35,467 nucleotides of DNA from Flavobacterium sp. (GCA_015234525.1 JADGMX010000021.1:122516-157982), one strand, 5' to 3'; positions 1 to 7,045 are shown, counted from the stretch's first letter. The notes: generated by a model not told the origin, from the sequence alone. Numbers and translations: made by a program.

Positions 1-45
1 ACCTGACTCGGGGTGGTGAGTTGTCAGAGGCGGTTGAGTTCGATT

Positions 46-80
46 AAACCGCAACGAACCAGCTGCGGGTTTTTTTATTT
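46..80 (+). terminator. Terminator-like hairpin, repeat unit 1
   Basis: AAACCGCA (46-53) pairs with TGCGG-GTTT (64-72) with one extra G, followed by a T-rich run. It is the weakest of the three copies because of the bulged base. Confidence 0.5.
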
Positions 81-152
81 TAGAAAGATAAATGAAAAGA
101 TTGACGCACCTGACTCGGGGTGGTGAGTTGTCAGAGCCGGTTGAGTTCGAGT

Positions 153-183
153 AAACCGCAACGAATCAGCTGCGGTTTTTTTT
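153..183 (+). terminator. Terminator-like hairpin, repeat unit 2
   Basis: AAACCGCA (153-160) pairs perfectly with TGCGGTTT (171-178) across a 10-base loop and runs into an uninterrupted T tract: a good factor-independent terminator shape. Confidence 0.6.
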
Positions 184-254
184 AGAAAAATAAATGAAAA
201 GATTGACGCACCTGACTCGGGGTGGTGAGTTGTCAGAGGCGGTTGAGTTCGATT

Positions 255-287
255 AAACCGCAACTAACCAGCTGCGGTTTTTTTATT
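255..287 (+). terminator. Terminator-like hairpin, repeat unit 3
   Basis: AAACCGCA (255-262) pairs with TGCGGTTT (273-280), 10-base loop, then TTTTATT. The T tract overlaps the stop codon (283-285) of the convergent minus-strand gene, so this hairpin can end rightward transcripts before they run antisense into that gene. Confidence 0.6.
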
Positions 288-1047
288 GCTTCTCCGTAAG
301 ATATTTCCAATACCTTTTGGGAACGTGCTGAAGGTGAAGTTTCATGTTTTTTCGGGCCGGAATATTGGTGCTCTTAAAATAGTCGCTCCAAAGAACCGAA
401 TAAAGCGATTCTTTTTCATCCAAAACCGCAGTTTGCGGATTTCCATCCTTTACTTCCTCAACAAAATCGAATGTTACCGATATGACCTCATGCAAATCGT
501 AGTACAAACCGTACTTTCTTTTTATGTCGTAGATGATCCACTTTTGGTCGGCGTAGCGATTTTTAAAAAAACTCACAATTAACGGGAGCACATTGTAATC
601 GGGGTCGACGGCAGCATAAAAACTTCCGTCGGCAGTTTCCTGAAATCGGATAAATGCCTTCATCCGGTGGCGTTCCCTGTTCACGCTTTTGTCTAACTTT
701 GATATTGCGATGACCGAAGGATGACCATAATTGGTTTCAACTTTTGTTGTATTGTCGAAAACATATCGGAGAAAATCGAAAATATGCTGAAACGCTTCAG
801 GTAGTTCAGAAAGGTATGCTTTGAAAATTCGGTTTTGCCAATCGATTGACAGTTTTTTCCTTAAGCCATTCAGTACCCTTGTTGCTTTATTTTCATCTGT
901 AACTACGTGGTGAACATCATCCAAAAGCGATGGTTCGTAATGTGAATCTGTAACAATACGAACGACATTGTTTTTAAGTTCATAGGCGTCAAAAACTGCG
1001 GTCAACAAACCTTCAAATGAGCCGTCAAACAAATAGATTGAACTCAA
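283..1047 (-). CDS. DUF4130 (TIGR03915-type) protein, partner of radical SAM DNA repair protein
   Basis: 254 residues. The N-terminus carries the family hallmark YLFDGSFEGLLTAVFDAYE (residues 5-23). The central part (about 131-183) matches the DUF4130 pattern: RF..T..G.F.AA..P..N.LPL...FF..RY..Q.W.IYD..R.YG.YY. The C-terminus ends LHLQHVPKRYWKYLTEKQ. Proteins of this family are almost always encoded next to a radical SAM protein and are annotated as putative DNA repair or metabolism proteins; the biochemical role is unproven. The start is a TTG at 1045-1047, overlapping the TGA of the upstream radical SAM gene (TTGA). It is chosen because the family motif begins only three codons later and no in-frame ATG lies closer; this implies translational coupling. 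The two genes form one operon. Confidence 0.85.
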   Translation of the reverse strand: MSSIYLFDGSFEGLLTAVFDAYELKNNVVRIVTDSHYEPSLLDDVHHVVTDENKATRVLNGLRKKLSIDWQNRIFKAYLSELPEAFQHIFDFLRYVFDNTTKVETNYGHPSVIAISKLDKSVNRERHRMKAFIRFQETADGSFYAAVDPDYNVLPLIVSFFKNRYADQKWIIYDIKRKYGLYYDLHEVISVTFDFVEEVKDGNPQTAVLDEKESLYSVLWSDYFKSTNIPARKNMKLHLQHVPKRYWKYLTEKQ

Positions 1048-2300
1048 AATAGTGACAACTGATTGATTGGGATTTTCAAATACTTGCTGTTGCTCTCAGA
1101 AAGAATATTTTGTTTAATCAACGTCGGTTCGGGGTCGCGGAGTTGATATTCGCTATCCGCACACCGAATGAAATATTTCGCCCGATTATAAGCAATGCCA
1201 ATTTTTCGCAATTGGTCGGATCGCAACCTGCCAAACTTGCGTGCTTGCACTATTTTTTTTGCCGAGCCAACGCCAATTCCGGGTACCCGCAATATCATCC
1301 GGTAATCTGCCGTATTGATATCGACCGGAAAATGCGCCATATTTCGCAGCGCCCAACTCAGTTTAGGGTCAATTTCAACATCGAGATGCGGATTGTTCGC
1401 ATTCAGGATTTCGGTAACCTCAAAACCATAGAATCGCATTAACCAATCAGTTTGGTACAATCTGTTTTCGCGTAAAAGCGGCGGTTGACTTCCAATGATT
1501 GGCATTCTGGTGTCATAACTAATCGGAATATAACCCGAATAATAGACGCGCTTTAAATCGTAGTCCTTATAATATTGATTGGCGCTGTACATGATTTCCA
1601 TGTCAGTTTCAGGCGTGGCGCCAATGACCATTTGTGTACTCTGTCCGGCGGGAACAAATTTGGGAACGCTTTTGATCAGTTTCTTTTCGTCGGCTAACTG
1701 AATCTTTCGCTCCTTTATAAAATGAAGTGGCTTTTTAACATCATCATGCGATTTGTCAGGTGCCAATAATTTCAGTCCGGCTTCAGTGGGCATCTCGAGG
1801 TTGATGCTCATCCGATCAGCATATAATCCGGCCTCGGTGAGCAACTCTTCACTTGCACCCGGAATCGTCTTCAGGTGAATATACCCATTGAAGTTGTTTT
1901 CAAGCCGCAGTTTTTTGGCAATGCGCACTAAACGCTCCATGGTAAAGTCGGCGTTCTTAAAAATCCCCGAACTTAAAAATAACCCTTCAATATAATTCCG
2001 CCTGTAGAAATTCATGGTCAGATCCACCACTTCATCAACTGTAAACGCGGCTCGCTTCACATCATTCGAAACTCTTGAAACGCAAAACGCACAATCAAAA
2101 ATGCAGTGATTCGTTAGTAAAATTTTAAGAAGTGATACACATCGTCCATCTTCGGTATACGTATGACAGATTCCAGCGCCATTGCTATCGCCCAAACCTT
2201 TGGAAGTGTTTTTCCGATTGCTTCCGCTGGAAGAGCATGAAACGTCATACTTTGCGGCATCGGCAAGAATATTTAGCTTTTCGCGAATTCTGTCAGACAT
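1044..2300 (-). CDS. Putative DNA modification/repair radical SAM protein (TIGR03916-type)
   Basis: 418 residues, distantly related to spore photoproduct lyase. The radical SAM cluster motif CxxxCxxC is Cys66, Cys70, Cys73 (HCIFDCAFC). Further cysteines at 22, 45 and 54 lie before it, in a conserved-looking N-terminal region (DVSCSSS, GAGICHTY, GRCVS). A helix-hairpin-helix type segment lies near residues 335-380 (RVPGIGVGSAKKIV), a fold that usually binds DNA backbone. The combination of radical SAM chemistry, DNA-binding HhH and a DUF4130 partner gene suggests action on a damaged or modified base in DNA, but no substrate is established. The ATG start at 2298-2300 gives the expected full-length N-terminus. 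A near-consensus -7 element (TACCTTTA, 2333-2326) lies just upstream. The stop overlaps the next gene's start. Confidence 0.88.
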   Translation of the reverse strand: MSDRIREKLNILADAAKYDVSCSSSGSNRKNTSKGLGDSNGAGICHTYTEDGRCVSLLKILLTNHCIFDCAFCVSRVSNDVKRAAFTVDEVVDLTMNFYRRNYIEGLFLSSGIFKNADFTMERLVRIAKKLRLENNFNGYIHLKTIPGASEELLTEAGLYADRMSINLEMPTEAGLKLLAPDKSHDDVKKPLHFIKERKIQLADEKKLIKSVPKFVPAGQSTQMVIGATPETDMEIMYSANQYYKDYDLKRVYYSGYIPISYDTRMPIIGSQPPLLRENRLYQTDWLMRFYGFEVTEILNANNPHLDVEIDPKLSWALRNMAHFPVDINTADYRMILRVPGIGVGSAKKIVQARKFGRLRSDQLRKIGIAYNRAKYFIRCADSEYQLRDPEPTLIKQNILSESNSKYLKIPINQLSLF

Positions 2301-2634
2301 ATAATTTTGATAAATGGCAAGCTTTTAAAGGTACGTTTCGAAAGTGATTTTCCACAGAAACAAAAGTTAAAAGATATAAAATTTGAAACTCAAAAATTTT
2401 TATTATTTTGCGACTGATTTTTAATTTGAAAGTTTGTTTTTACGTCCTTAATTCGCTTATTTGAAGACGATAATCAAGTTGTAAAAAAATAACAATTTTG
2501 AGGATGAGTCTTGTTTTTTTGCGTTTTATCGACTTTTTAATCACTTTACGCTCAAAAGATTGCGTATTATTCAAAATTGACTTTCTTTGCCAAAACATTT
2601 TGATAAAAGGATTTTTTATTTACTTTTACACCCT
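2301..2634. other. AT-rich intergenic region between divergent genes
   Basis: About 330 bases with no convincing gene. It should hold the leftward promoter of the radical SAM operon and, at its right end, the rightward promoter of the small protein at 2635. A start-codon-led frame from 2504 reaches a stop after about 44 codons, but its composition (mostly Phe, Leu, Ile, Lys) looks like chance in AT-rich DNA. No clear hairpin or repeat was seen. Confidence 0.5.
2598..2628 (+). promoter_or_regulatory. Bacteroidota-type promoter, possibly giving a leaderless mRNA
   Basis: TTTTG (2598-2602) as -33 element and TACTTTTA (2621-2628) as a one-mismatch -7 element (consensus TAnnTTTG), 18 bases apart. 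The ATG of the small protein follows at 2635, only six bases after the -7 element, so the transcript would start at or next to the start codon. Confidence 0.45.
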
Positions 2635-2847
2635 ATGAAAATCGTTCCCAGTAGCTTACTAACATTGTTGGCTTTTTTGTTTGCGGTAGTAAACTGTCAT
2701 GCAGCAGCTCCTACACCGCCACAGCCTTCACCGCCACCTCCGCCGGGAGTGCCGATCGATTCTGGGATCGCGGTGTTGTTACTAATGGCAATCGGATTTG
2801 GACTATATAAAATCTCGCAGAATAAAATAAATAGAACTTCGCATTAA
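2635..2847 (+). CDS. Small proline-rich secreted or membrane protein
   Basis: 70 residues from ATG 2635; an in-frame TTG at 2587 would add 16 residues before the signal peptide and is judged wrong. Layout: a signal peptide (MKIVPSSLLTLLAFLFAVVNCHA), a proline-rich stretch (PTPPQPSPPPPPG, about 25-38), then a second hydrophobic segment (GIAVLLLMAIGFGLYKI, about 43-59) and a short basic tail. This signal-plus-Pro-plus-helix layout recurs in short Flavobacteria proteins; the function is unknown. It might be a small membrane-anchored peptide, with the Pro-rich part in the periplasm. The stop codon TAA lies in the loop of a terminator hairpin (2835-2859), so this is a compact monocistronic unit. 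Confidence 0.7.
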   Translation: MKIVPSSLLTLLAFLFAVVNCHAAAPTPPQPSPPPPPGVPIDSGIAVLLLMAIGFGLYKISQNKINRTSH

Positions 2848-2859
2848 GCGGAGTTTTTT
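2835..2859 (+). terminator. Terminator whose loop holds the stop codon of the small protein
   Basis: AACTTCGC (2835-2842) pairs with GCGGAGTT (2848-2855), one G-T pair, loop ATTAA, then a T run to 2859. The opposite strand also has a hairpin followed by a T-rich tail, so it may also end the convergent riboflavin synthase transcript. Confidence 0.7.
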
Positions 2860-2864
2860 CATTT

Positions 2865-3458
2865 TTAAGCGTTTCGCAAATCAAATAAACGGCTTACATA
2901 TTTCCCGATAACATCAAACTCGAGGTTTACCGTGTCGCCTTCTTTCAGTTCGCCAAAATTTGTGTGTTCAAAAGTGTAGGGAATAATTGCAACATCAAAC
3001 CGGTTTTGCGCCGAATTGACAACCGTTAAGCTGACACCATTCACAGTGATTGAACCTTTTTCGATAGTAACGTTGTTTTTCGAAGCGTCGTACTCAAATG
3101 TGAAATACCAACTTCCGCCAGCTTCTTTGATCGAAATGCACTTCGCCGTCTGATCAACGTGGCCTTGGACGATATGGCCGTCGAGCCTGTCGCCAATTTT
3201 CATCGCACGTTCCAGATTCACGTGTTTGCCTTCTTTCCATTTTCCGATGTTAGTTTTGTCGATGGTTTCTTTGATCGCAGTAACTTTGTACTGATCGCCT
3301 TCAATGTCGGTAACGGTCAAACAAATTCCGTTATGTGCAACGCTTTGGTCAACTTTCAGTTCACCGGTAATTGACGACGACACCGTGATGACCATATTCT
3401 CGTTTTGACTTGTAATCTTTTTGAGAATGCCCTGTGTTTCAATTATTCCTGTAAACAT
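2865..3458 (-). CDS. ribE: Riboflavin synthase, alpha chain
   Basis: 197 residues, normal length. It converts two molecules of 6,7-dimethyl-8-ribityllumazine into riboflavin plus the pyrimidinedione, in the cytoplasm. The N-terminal MFTGIIETQG is the family signature. Two homologous lumazine-binding domains (about 1-95 and 96-190) are visible, marked by the matching motifs NGICLTV (43-49) and NGVSLTV (140-146). The ATG at 3456-3458 gives the exact conserved N-terminus. It is divergent from pdxA across 53 bases. The intergenic space is too short for an FMN riboswitch ahead of this gene. A TAATTTTG element on the minus strand (3492-3485) fits the -7 promoter motif. The gene stands alone here, with no other rib genes nearby. 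Confidence 0.95.
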   Translation of the reverse strand: MFTGIIETQGILKKITSQNENMVITVSSSITGELKVDQSVAHNGICLTVTDIEGDQYKVTAIKETIDKTNIGKWKEGKHVNLERAMKIGDRLDGHIVQGHVDQTAKCISIKEAGGSWYFTFEYDASKNNVTIEKGSITVNGVSLTVVNSAQNRFDVAIIPYTFEHTNFGELKEGDTVNLEFDVIGKYVSRLFDLRNA

Positions 3459-3470
3459 CTTTTAATTTAG

Positions 3471-3492
3471 TAAGTTTGCAACATCAAAATTA
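3471..3492. promoter_or_regulatory. Face-to-face -7 elements of divergent ribE and pdxA promoters
   Basis: TAAGTTTG on the plus strand (3471-3478) and TAATTTTG on the minus strand (3492-3485) both fit the Bacteroidota TAnnTTTG -7 consensus and lie seven bases apart, pointing at each other. No clear TTG -33 element was found for either, so the assignment rests on the -7 motif and position. Confidence 0.45.
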
Positions 3493-3511
3493 CGATAAAT
3501 AACATCTTTTA

Positions 3512-4561
3512 ATGGCGAAACAGACAGAAAATGTCATAGTCGGAATTTCAATCGGCGACCTAAATGGCATCGGTGGCGAAATCATTTTAAAAACTTTTGA
3601 AGATGTGCGGATGCTGGAACTTTGCACGCCGGTAATTTTCGCCAATGTGCGGGTTTTGTCTTTTATTAAAAAAAGTTTTGAATCGACCTCTGCGTTACAC
3701 GGAATCGACAATCTTACTCAAGTTGTACCTGGTAAAATCAATGTGCTAAACGTTTGGAAAGAAAACGTTGAAGTGAAACCGGGTGAAAATTCGCAGATTG
3801 CAGGCCAATACGCCATTAAATCTTTTGTGGCTGCCACAGATGCACTGAAGAACGGTCAAATTGATGTTCTGGTAACAGCCCCTATTAATAAGGTAAATAT
3901 ACAATCAGACGAATTTAAGTTTCCGGGCCATACGGATTACCTCGCACAGGAACTTGAAGGAAATGCAATGATGCTGATGGTTCAGGATAATTTGCGGGTG
4001 GGCTTGTTAACCGACCATATTCCGGTTAGCCAGATTTCAAGTTCGCTTTCTGAACAACTGATCAAGCAAAAAATTGAAACCATAAAGAATACGCTGACAC
4101 GCGATTTTAGCATTCACAAACCGAAAATTGCGATACTCGGAATGAATCCGCATGCCGGCGATGGCGGTGTGATCGGAAATGAAGATTCTCAGGTTTTAGC
4201 ACCGGTTATAAAGAAAATGTTTGAGTCGGGAACGTTGGTATTCGGACCTTTTCCTGCTGATGGATTCTTTGGAAGCAGCGCCTACCAGAATTATGATGCG
4301 GTAGTTGCTGTTTATCACGATCAGGGATTGATTCCGTTTAAAACGCTGGCTTTTGGCAAAGGTGTGAATTTCACTGCCGGACTCAATAAAATCCGCACGT
4401 CACCCGACCACGGAACTGCTTACGACATTGCCGGAAAAGGAATCGCAGATCATAATTCGTTTCGAGAAGCTGTTTATCTCGCCCTCGATATCTTCCAATC
4501 CCGTCAGGAATTTTCGGAAATCAGTCGGCAACCACTTAAAATTAAGCACAAGCCCTTGTAA
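3512..4561 (+). CDS. pdxA: 4-hydroxythreonine-4-phosphate dehydrogenase PdxA
   Basis: 349 residues, full length. It oxidises 4-phosphohydroxy-L-threonine with NAD(P)+ in the DXP-dependent pyridoxal phosphate pathway, in the cytoplasm. The N-terminus GISIGDLNGIGGEI (11-24) is typical. The three metal-binding histidines expected for the family are visible: His169 (LTDHIP), His214 (MNPHAGDGG) and His269 (VYHDQGLIPFK). Further conserved blocks are FPGHTDYLA (138-145) and the C-terminal SPDHGTAYDIAGKG. The ATG at 3512 is the first in-frame start giving this N-terminus. The gene is followed at 66 bases by yceD, which has its own promoter. Confidence 0.95.
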   Translation: MAKQTENVIVGISIGDLNGIGGEIILKTFEDVRMLELCTPVIFANVRVLSFIKKSFESTSALHGIDNLTQVVPGKINVLNVWKENVEVKPGENSQIAGQYAIKSFVAATDALKNGQIDVLVTAPINKVNIQSDEFKFPGHTDYLAQELEGNAMMLMVQDNLRVGLLTDHIPVSQISSSLSEQLIKQKIETIKNTLTRDFSIHKPKIAILGMNPHAGDGGVIGNEDSQVLAPVIKKMFESGTLVFGPFPADGFFGSSAYQNYDAVVAVYHDQGLIPFKTLAFGKGVNFTAGLNKIRTSPDHGTAYDIAGKGIADHNSFREAVYLALDIFQSRQEFSEISRQPLKIKHKPL

Positions 4562-4576
4562 AAAAACACAATAAGC

Positions 4577-4606
4577 TTTTGCGTTTGTAATTATTTTATA
4601 TCTTTG
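4577..4606 (+). promoter_or_regulatory. Promoter of yceD-rpmF
   Basis: TTTTG (4577-4581) and a perfect TAnnTTTG -7 element, TATCTTTG (4599-4606), 17 bases apart: the clearest two-part Bacteroidota promoter in the window. The leader to the ATG at 4627 is about 15 bases. Confidence 0.65.
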
Positions 4607-4626
4607 CACGCTCAAATTGTGGTGAA

Positions 4627-5166
4627 ATGAAAAAGAGAAATGAATACTTGATTCCGTTTGTCGGATTAAAGTTAGGAAAGCACCAGTTTGAATATCATAT
4701 AGATAAGACGTTCTTTGAGATCTTTGATTACGATGAATTTGAAGATTCGGACATCAAAGTAAATGTGGTTTTAGAGAAGAAAAGCACAATGCTTGAACTT
4801 CACTTTAAACACAAAGGTACTGTTCACGTTCCTTGCGACGTCACTAACGAAATGTTTGACCTTCCGGTAAAAGGGAATTTCAGGCTTGTAGTTCAGTTTG
4901 GCGACGAATTTAACGACGACAATGACGAGTTGTTGATATTGCCTCACGGCGAGCATCAGATCGACATTGCTCAATATATATATGAGTTGATCGTGCTTGG
5001 CGTTCCATTGAAACGGGTTCACCCGGGAGTTGCCGATGGAACTTTGCAAACAGAAGCACTGTCAAAATTAAGCGAACTGGCGGTTAAAGAAGATAAGCTT
5101 GAAGAAGCTGAAGAAGAAACTGATCCCCGTTGGGATAAATTAAAAAAACTATTAACGGATAAATAA
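4627..5166 (+). CDS. YceD family protein (DUF177)
   Basis: 179 residues. DUF177/YceD proteins are encoded next to rpmF across bacteria and are linked to 23S rRNA maturation or ribosome assembly (the plant homologue acts in 23S rRNA processing); the bacterial mechanism is not settled. Visible here: N-terminal IPFVGLKLGKHQFEYHID, a paired-cysteine position reduced to one Cys (HVPCDV, about residue 76), and the C-terminal DPRWDKLKKLL motif shared by Bacteroidota members. A predicted acidic stretch (about 153-166, EEAEEETD) precedes it. It lies nine bases upstream of rpmF, under a strong promoter of its own, which supports joint expression with L32. Confidence 0.9.
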   Translation: MKKRNEYLIPFVGLKLGKHQFEYHIDKTFFEIFDYDEFEDSDIKVNVVLEKKSTMLELHFKHKGTVHVPCDVTNEMFDLPVKGNFRLVVQFGDEFNDDNDELLILPHGEHQIDIAQYIYELIVLGVPLKRVHPGVADGTLQTEALSKLSELAVKEDKLEEAEEETDPRWDKLKKLLTDK

Positions 5167-5175
5167 TACGGCGAA

Positions 5176-5370
5176 ATGGCACATCCTAAGAGAAAAGTCT
5201 CGAAAACAAGAAGAGATAAAAGAAGAACACATTACAAAGCAACTGTTGCTCAAATTGCTACCTGTCCGGTAACAGGTGAAGCGCATTTATACCACAGAGC
5301 TTACTGGCATGAAGGGAAAATGTATTACAGAGGGCAAGTTGTTATTGACAAGCAAGTTGCTGTTGCGTAA
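5176..5370 (+). CDS. rpmF: 50S ribosomal protein L32
   Basis: 64 residues. The N-terminus [20 protein letters not shown] matches L32 closely and is strongly basic. Only one cysteine is present (Cys34, IATCPVTGE), so this is a form without the four-cysteine zinc site. It sits directly after yceD, the usual arrangement, and is closed by a terminator at 5394-5422. In many bacteria the yceD-rpmF pair continues into fatty acid genes (plsX, fabH); here fabH follows after the terminator and about 150 bases. Confidence 0.97.
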   Translation: MAHPKRKVSKTRRDKRRTHYKATVAQIATCPVTGEAHLYHRAYWHEGKMYYRGQVVIDKQVAVA

Positions 5371-5393
5371 TTTATATTTTTGAATAAAATCTT

Positions 5394-5422
5394 AAACTCT
5401 CACTGCGTGGGAGTTTTTTTTA
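5394..5422 (+). terminator. Terminator after rpmF
   Basis: AAACTCTCAC (5394-5403) pairs with GTGGGAGTTT (5407-5416) with one G-T pair, 3-base loop TGC, followed by a T run. Confidence 0.85.
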
Positions 5423-5524
5423 TTGATTAAAACTTTCGTGGTTCAAAGGGGCACGTAGGTTTACTTTTTTTTGTAATTTCACTTCTTATGCAATCAGCGG
5501 ATTTCATAAGAAAAAAAGAATTCT

Positions 5525-6523
5525 ATGAATACAATCACAGCCGCAATTACCGCAGTTGGCTCATACGTTCCCGATTTTGTTCTATCCAACAAATTGCTGG
5601 AAACAATGGTTGATACAAACGACGAATGGATCACCACACGAACCGGAATCAAAGAACGTCGCATACTAAAAGATACTGACAAAGGAACTTCATACCTCGC
5701 AACCCAGGCGGCCAATGATCTGATTTCCAAAAACAACATCAATCCCGTCGAAATCGATATGGTGATTGTTGCCACAACAACGCCCGATATGCCAGTAGCC
5801 GCAACCGCTGTTCAAGTGGCAACAAATATCGGCGCTACAAATGCTTTTGCTTACGACCTTCAGGCTGCCTGCTCAAGCTTTCTATACGGAATGTCGACAG
5901 CCTCGGCTTATATCCAATCGGGAAAATACAAAAAAATCTTATTGATCGGTGCCGATAAAATGTCATCAATCATTGATTATACCGACCGCGCAACCTGCAT
6001 CATCTTTGGCGATGGTGGCGGTGCTGTTCTTTTCGAACCAAACCACGAAGGCCTCGGAATGCAAGATGAATTTCTTCGCTCAGATGCGGTAGGTCGACAG
6101 TTTCTTAAAATTGATGCCGGTGGATCATTGCTTCCAGCGTCAATGGAAACCGTCGAGAAACGCCAACACTACGTATTTCAGGATGGGAAAACTGTCTTCA
6201 AATATGCCGTTACCGGAATGGCCGATGTTAGCATGAAAATTCTCGAGCGAAACAACCTTACAAACCAAGACGTAGATTGGTTGATCGCTCATCAGGCAAA
6301 TCGCCGGATCATCGACGCAACCGCATCAAGAATGGCACTCGACGAAACCAAAGTGTTGGTAAACATCGAAAAGTACGGAAATACTACCTCGGCAACTTTG
6401 CCATTATTACTAAGCGATTTTGAACATAAATTCAAGAAAGGAGACAACCTGGTATTTGCAGCATTTGGCGGCGGATTCACCTGGGGAGCCATCTATCTGA
6501 AATGGGCATACGATAAAAAATAA
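5525..6523 (+). CDS. fabH: Beta-ketoacyl-ACP synthase III (FabH)
   Basis: 332 residues, normal length. It condenses an acyl-CoA primer with malonyl-ACP to start fatty acid synthesis; in Bacteroidota the primers are often branched. The catalytic triad is visible: Cys116 (LQAACSSFLYG), His256 (IAHQANRRI) and Asn286 (YGNTTSA). The glycine-rich C-terminal segment (FAAFGGGFTWGAIYLKW) is typical. The ATG at 5525 gives the conserved N-terminus (AAITAVGSYVPD). It is first of the operon fabH-accB-accC, with only 21 bases before each next gene. The upstream 100 bases contain no clean -7 element, so the promoter is uncertain. Confidence 0.96.
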   Translation: MNTITAAITAVGSYVPDFVLSNKLLETMVDTNDEWITTRTGIKERRILKDTDKGTSYLATQAANDLISKNNINPVEIDMVIVATTTPDMPVAATAVQVATNIGATNAFAYDLQAACSSFLYGMSTASAYIQSGKYKKILLIGADKMSSIIDYTDRATCIIFGDGGGAVLFEPNHEGLGMQDEFLRSDAVGRQFLKIDAGGSLLPASMETVEKRQHYVFQDGKTVFKYAVTGMADVSMKILERNNLTNQDVDWLIAHQANRRIIDATASRMALDETKVLVNIEKYGNTTSATLPLLLSDFEHKFKKGDNLVFAAFGGGFTWGAIYLKWAYDKK

Positions 6524-6544
6524 AAAAAACTTAAACTCGACCTT

Positions 6545-7024
6545 ATGGATATTAGAGAAATTCAAAACCTGATAAAGTTTGTAGCCAAATCGGGCGCAAC
6601 CGAAGTAAAACTTGAAATGGACGATTTCAAAATCACCATCAAGACTACGACTGAAGCTAATTCGCCTGAAATTACTTACGTGCAGCAAGCACCTGCGCAA
6701 ATGGCTCAGCCACAGATCGCACAAGCAGCGCCTTCAGCACCTTCAACACCTTCGGCTGCCACTGCCGCTGATGAAGATTCAAAATACATCACCATCAAAT
6801 CGCCGATTATCGGAACATTCTATAGAAAACCATCTCCGGATAAAGCAGTTTTCGTAGAAGTCGGATCGACAATCGCAAAAGGTGACGTACTTTGCGTTAT
6901 CGAAGCAATGAAACTGTTCAATGAAATCGAGTCAGAATATTCTGGAAAAATTGTAAAGATCCTGGTAGACGATATGTCACCGGTCGAATTCGATCAGCCT
7001 CTTTTCTTGGTTGACCCGTCTTAA
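6545..7024 (+). CDS. accB: Biotin carboxyl carrier protein of acetyl-CoA carboxylase
   Basis: 159 residues. It carries biotin between the carboxylase and transferase parts of acetyl-CoA carboxylase, the committed step of fatty acid synthesis. An N-terminal domain (1-40) is followed by an Ala/Pro/Gln-rich flexible linker (about 45-78) and the biotinyl domain (80-159). The biotin attachment site is the EAMKLFNEIE motif, with the biotinylated lysine at Lys123. The gene is 21 bases downstream of fabH and 21 upstream of accC, so it is co-transcribed. The genes for the carboxyltransferase (accA/accD) are not in this window. Confidence 0.96.
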   Translation: MDIREIQNLIKFVAKSGATEVKLEMDDFKITIKTTTEANSPEITYVQQAPAQMAQPQIAQAAPSAPSTPSAATAADEDSKYITIKSPIIGTFYRKPSPDKAVFVEVGSTIAKGDVLCVIEAMKLFNEIESEYSGKIVKILVDDMSPVEFDQPLFLVDPS

Positions 7025-7045
7025 TTTACAATCAACAAAATAACT

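Larger units (their letters stand above)
1..287 (+). repeat. Three tandem ~102-107 bp repeats carrying hairpins
   Basis: Three near-identical units start at 1, 108 and 210; the third is cut off where the stop codon of the convergent gene begins. Each unit contains, in order: a CTGAC/GTCAG inverted repeat (3-7 with 23-27 in unit 1); a GCGGTT/AACCGC stem (30-35 with 47-52; 239-244 with 256-261; reduced to 5 bp in unit 2) with an 11-base loop holding TTCGATT or TTCGAGT; and an AAACCGCA/TGCGGTTT terminator-like hairpin followed by T's. The last two stems share the AACCGC arm, so they cannot form together. Units 1 and 2 end in an A-rich linker (TAAATGAAAAGATTGACGC). No open frame looks real. The array may extend left of the window. 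It could be a small-RNA array, decayed RNA genes or duplicated terminators; the sequence alone does not decide. Confidence 0.85.

Noticed and set aside
75..263. A repetitive minus-strand reading frame of about 62 codons across the repeats
   Set aside because: It simply reads through the non-coding repeat units and their hairpins; no ribosome site and no protein-like character.
1..287. Intact tRNA genes in the repeats
   Set aside because: Only a T-loop-like stretch is present. No acceptor stem, D-arm or anticodon arm could be folded around it.
2504..2637. Short plus-strand frame before the small proline-rich gene
   Set aside because: Composition is Phe/Leu/Ile-rich from AT-rich DNA, no homology recognised, and it overlaps the likely promoter of the next gene.
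3459..3511. FMN riboswitch ahead of ribE
   Set aside because: Only 53 bases separate ribE and pdxA and no conserved FMN-element core was seen.
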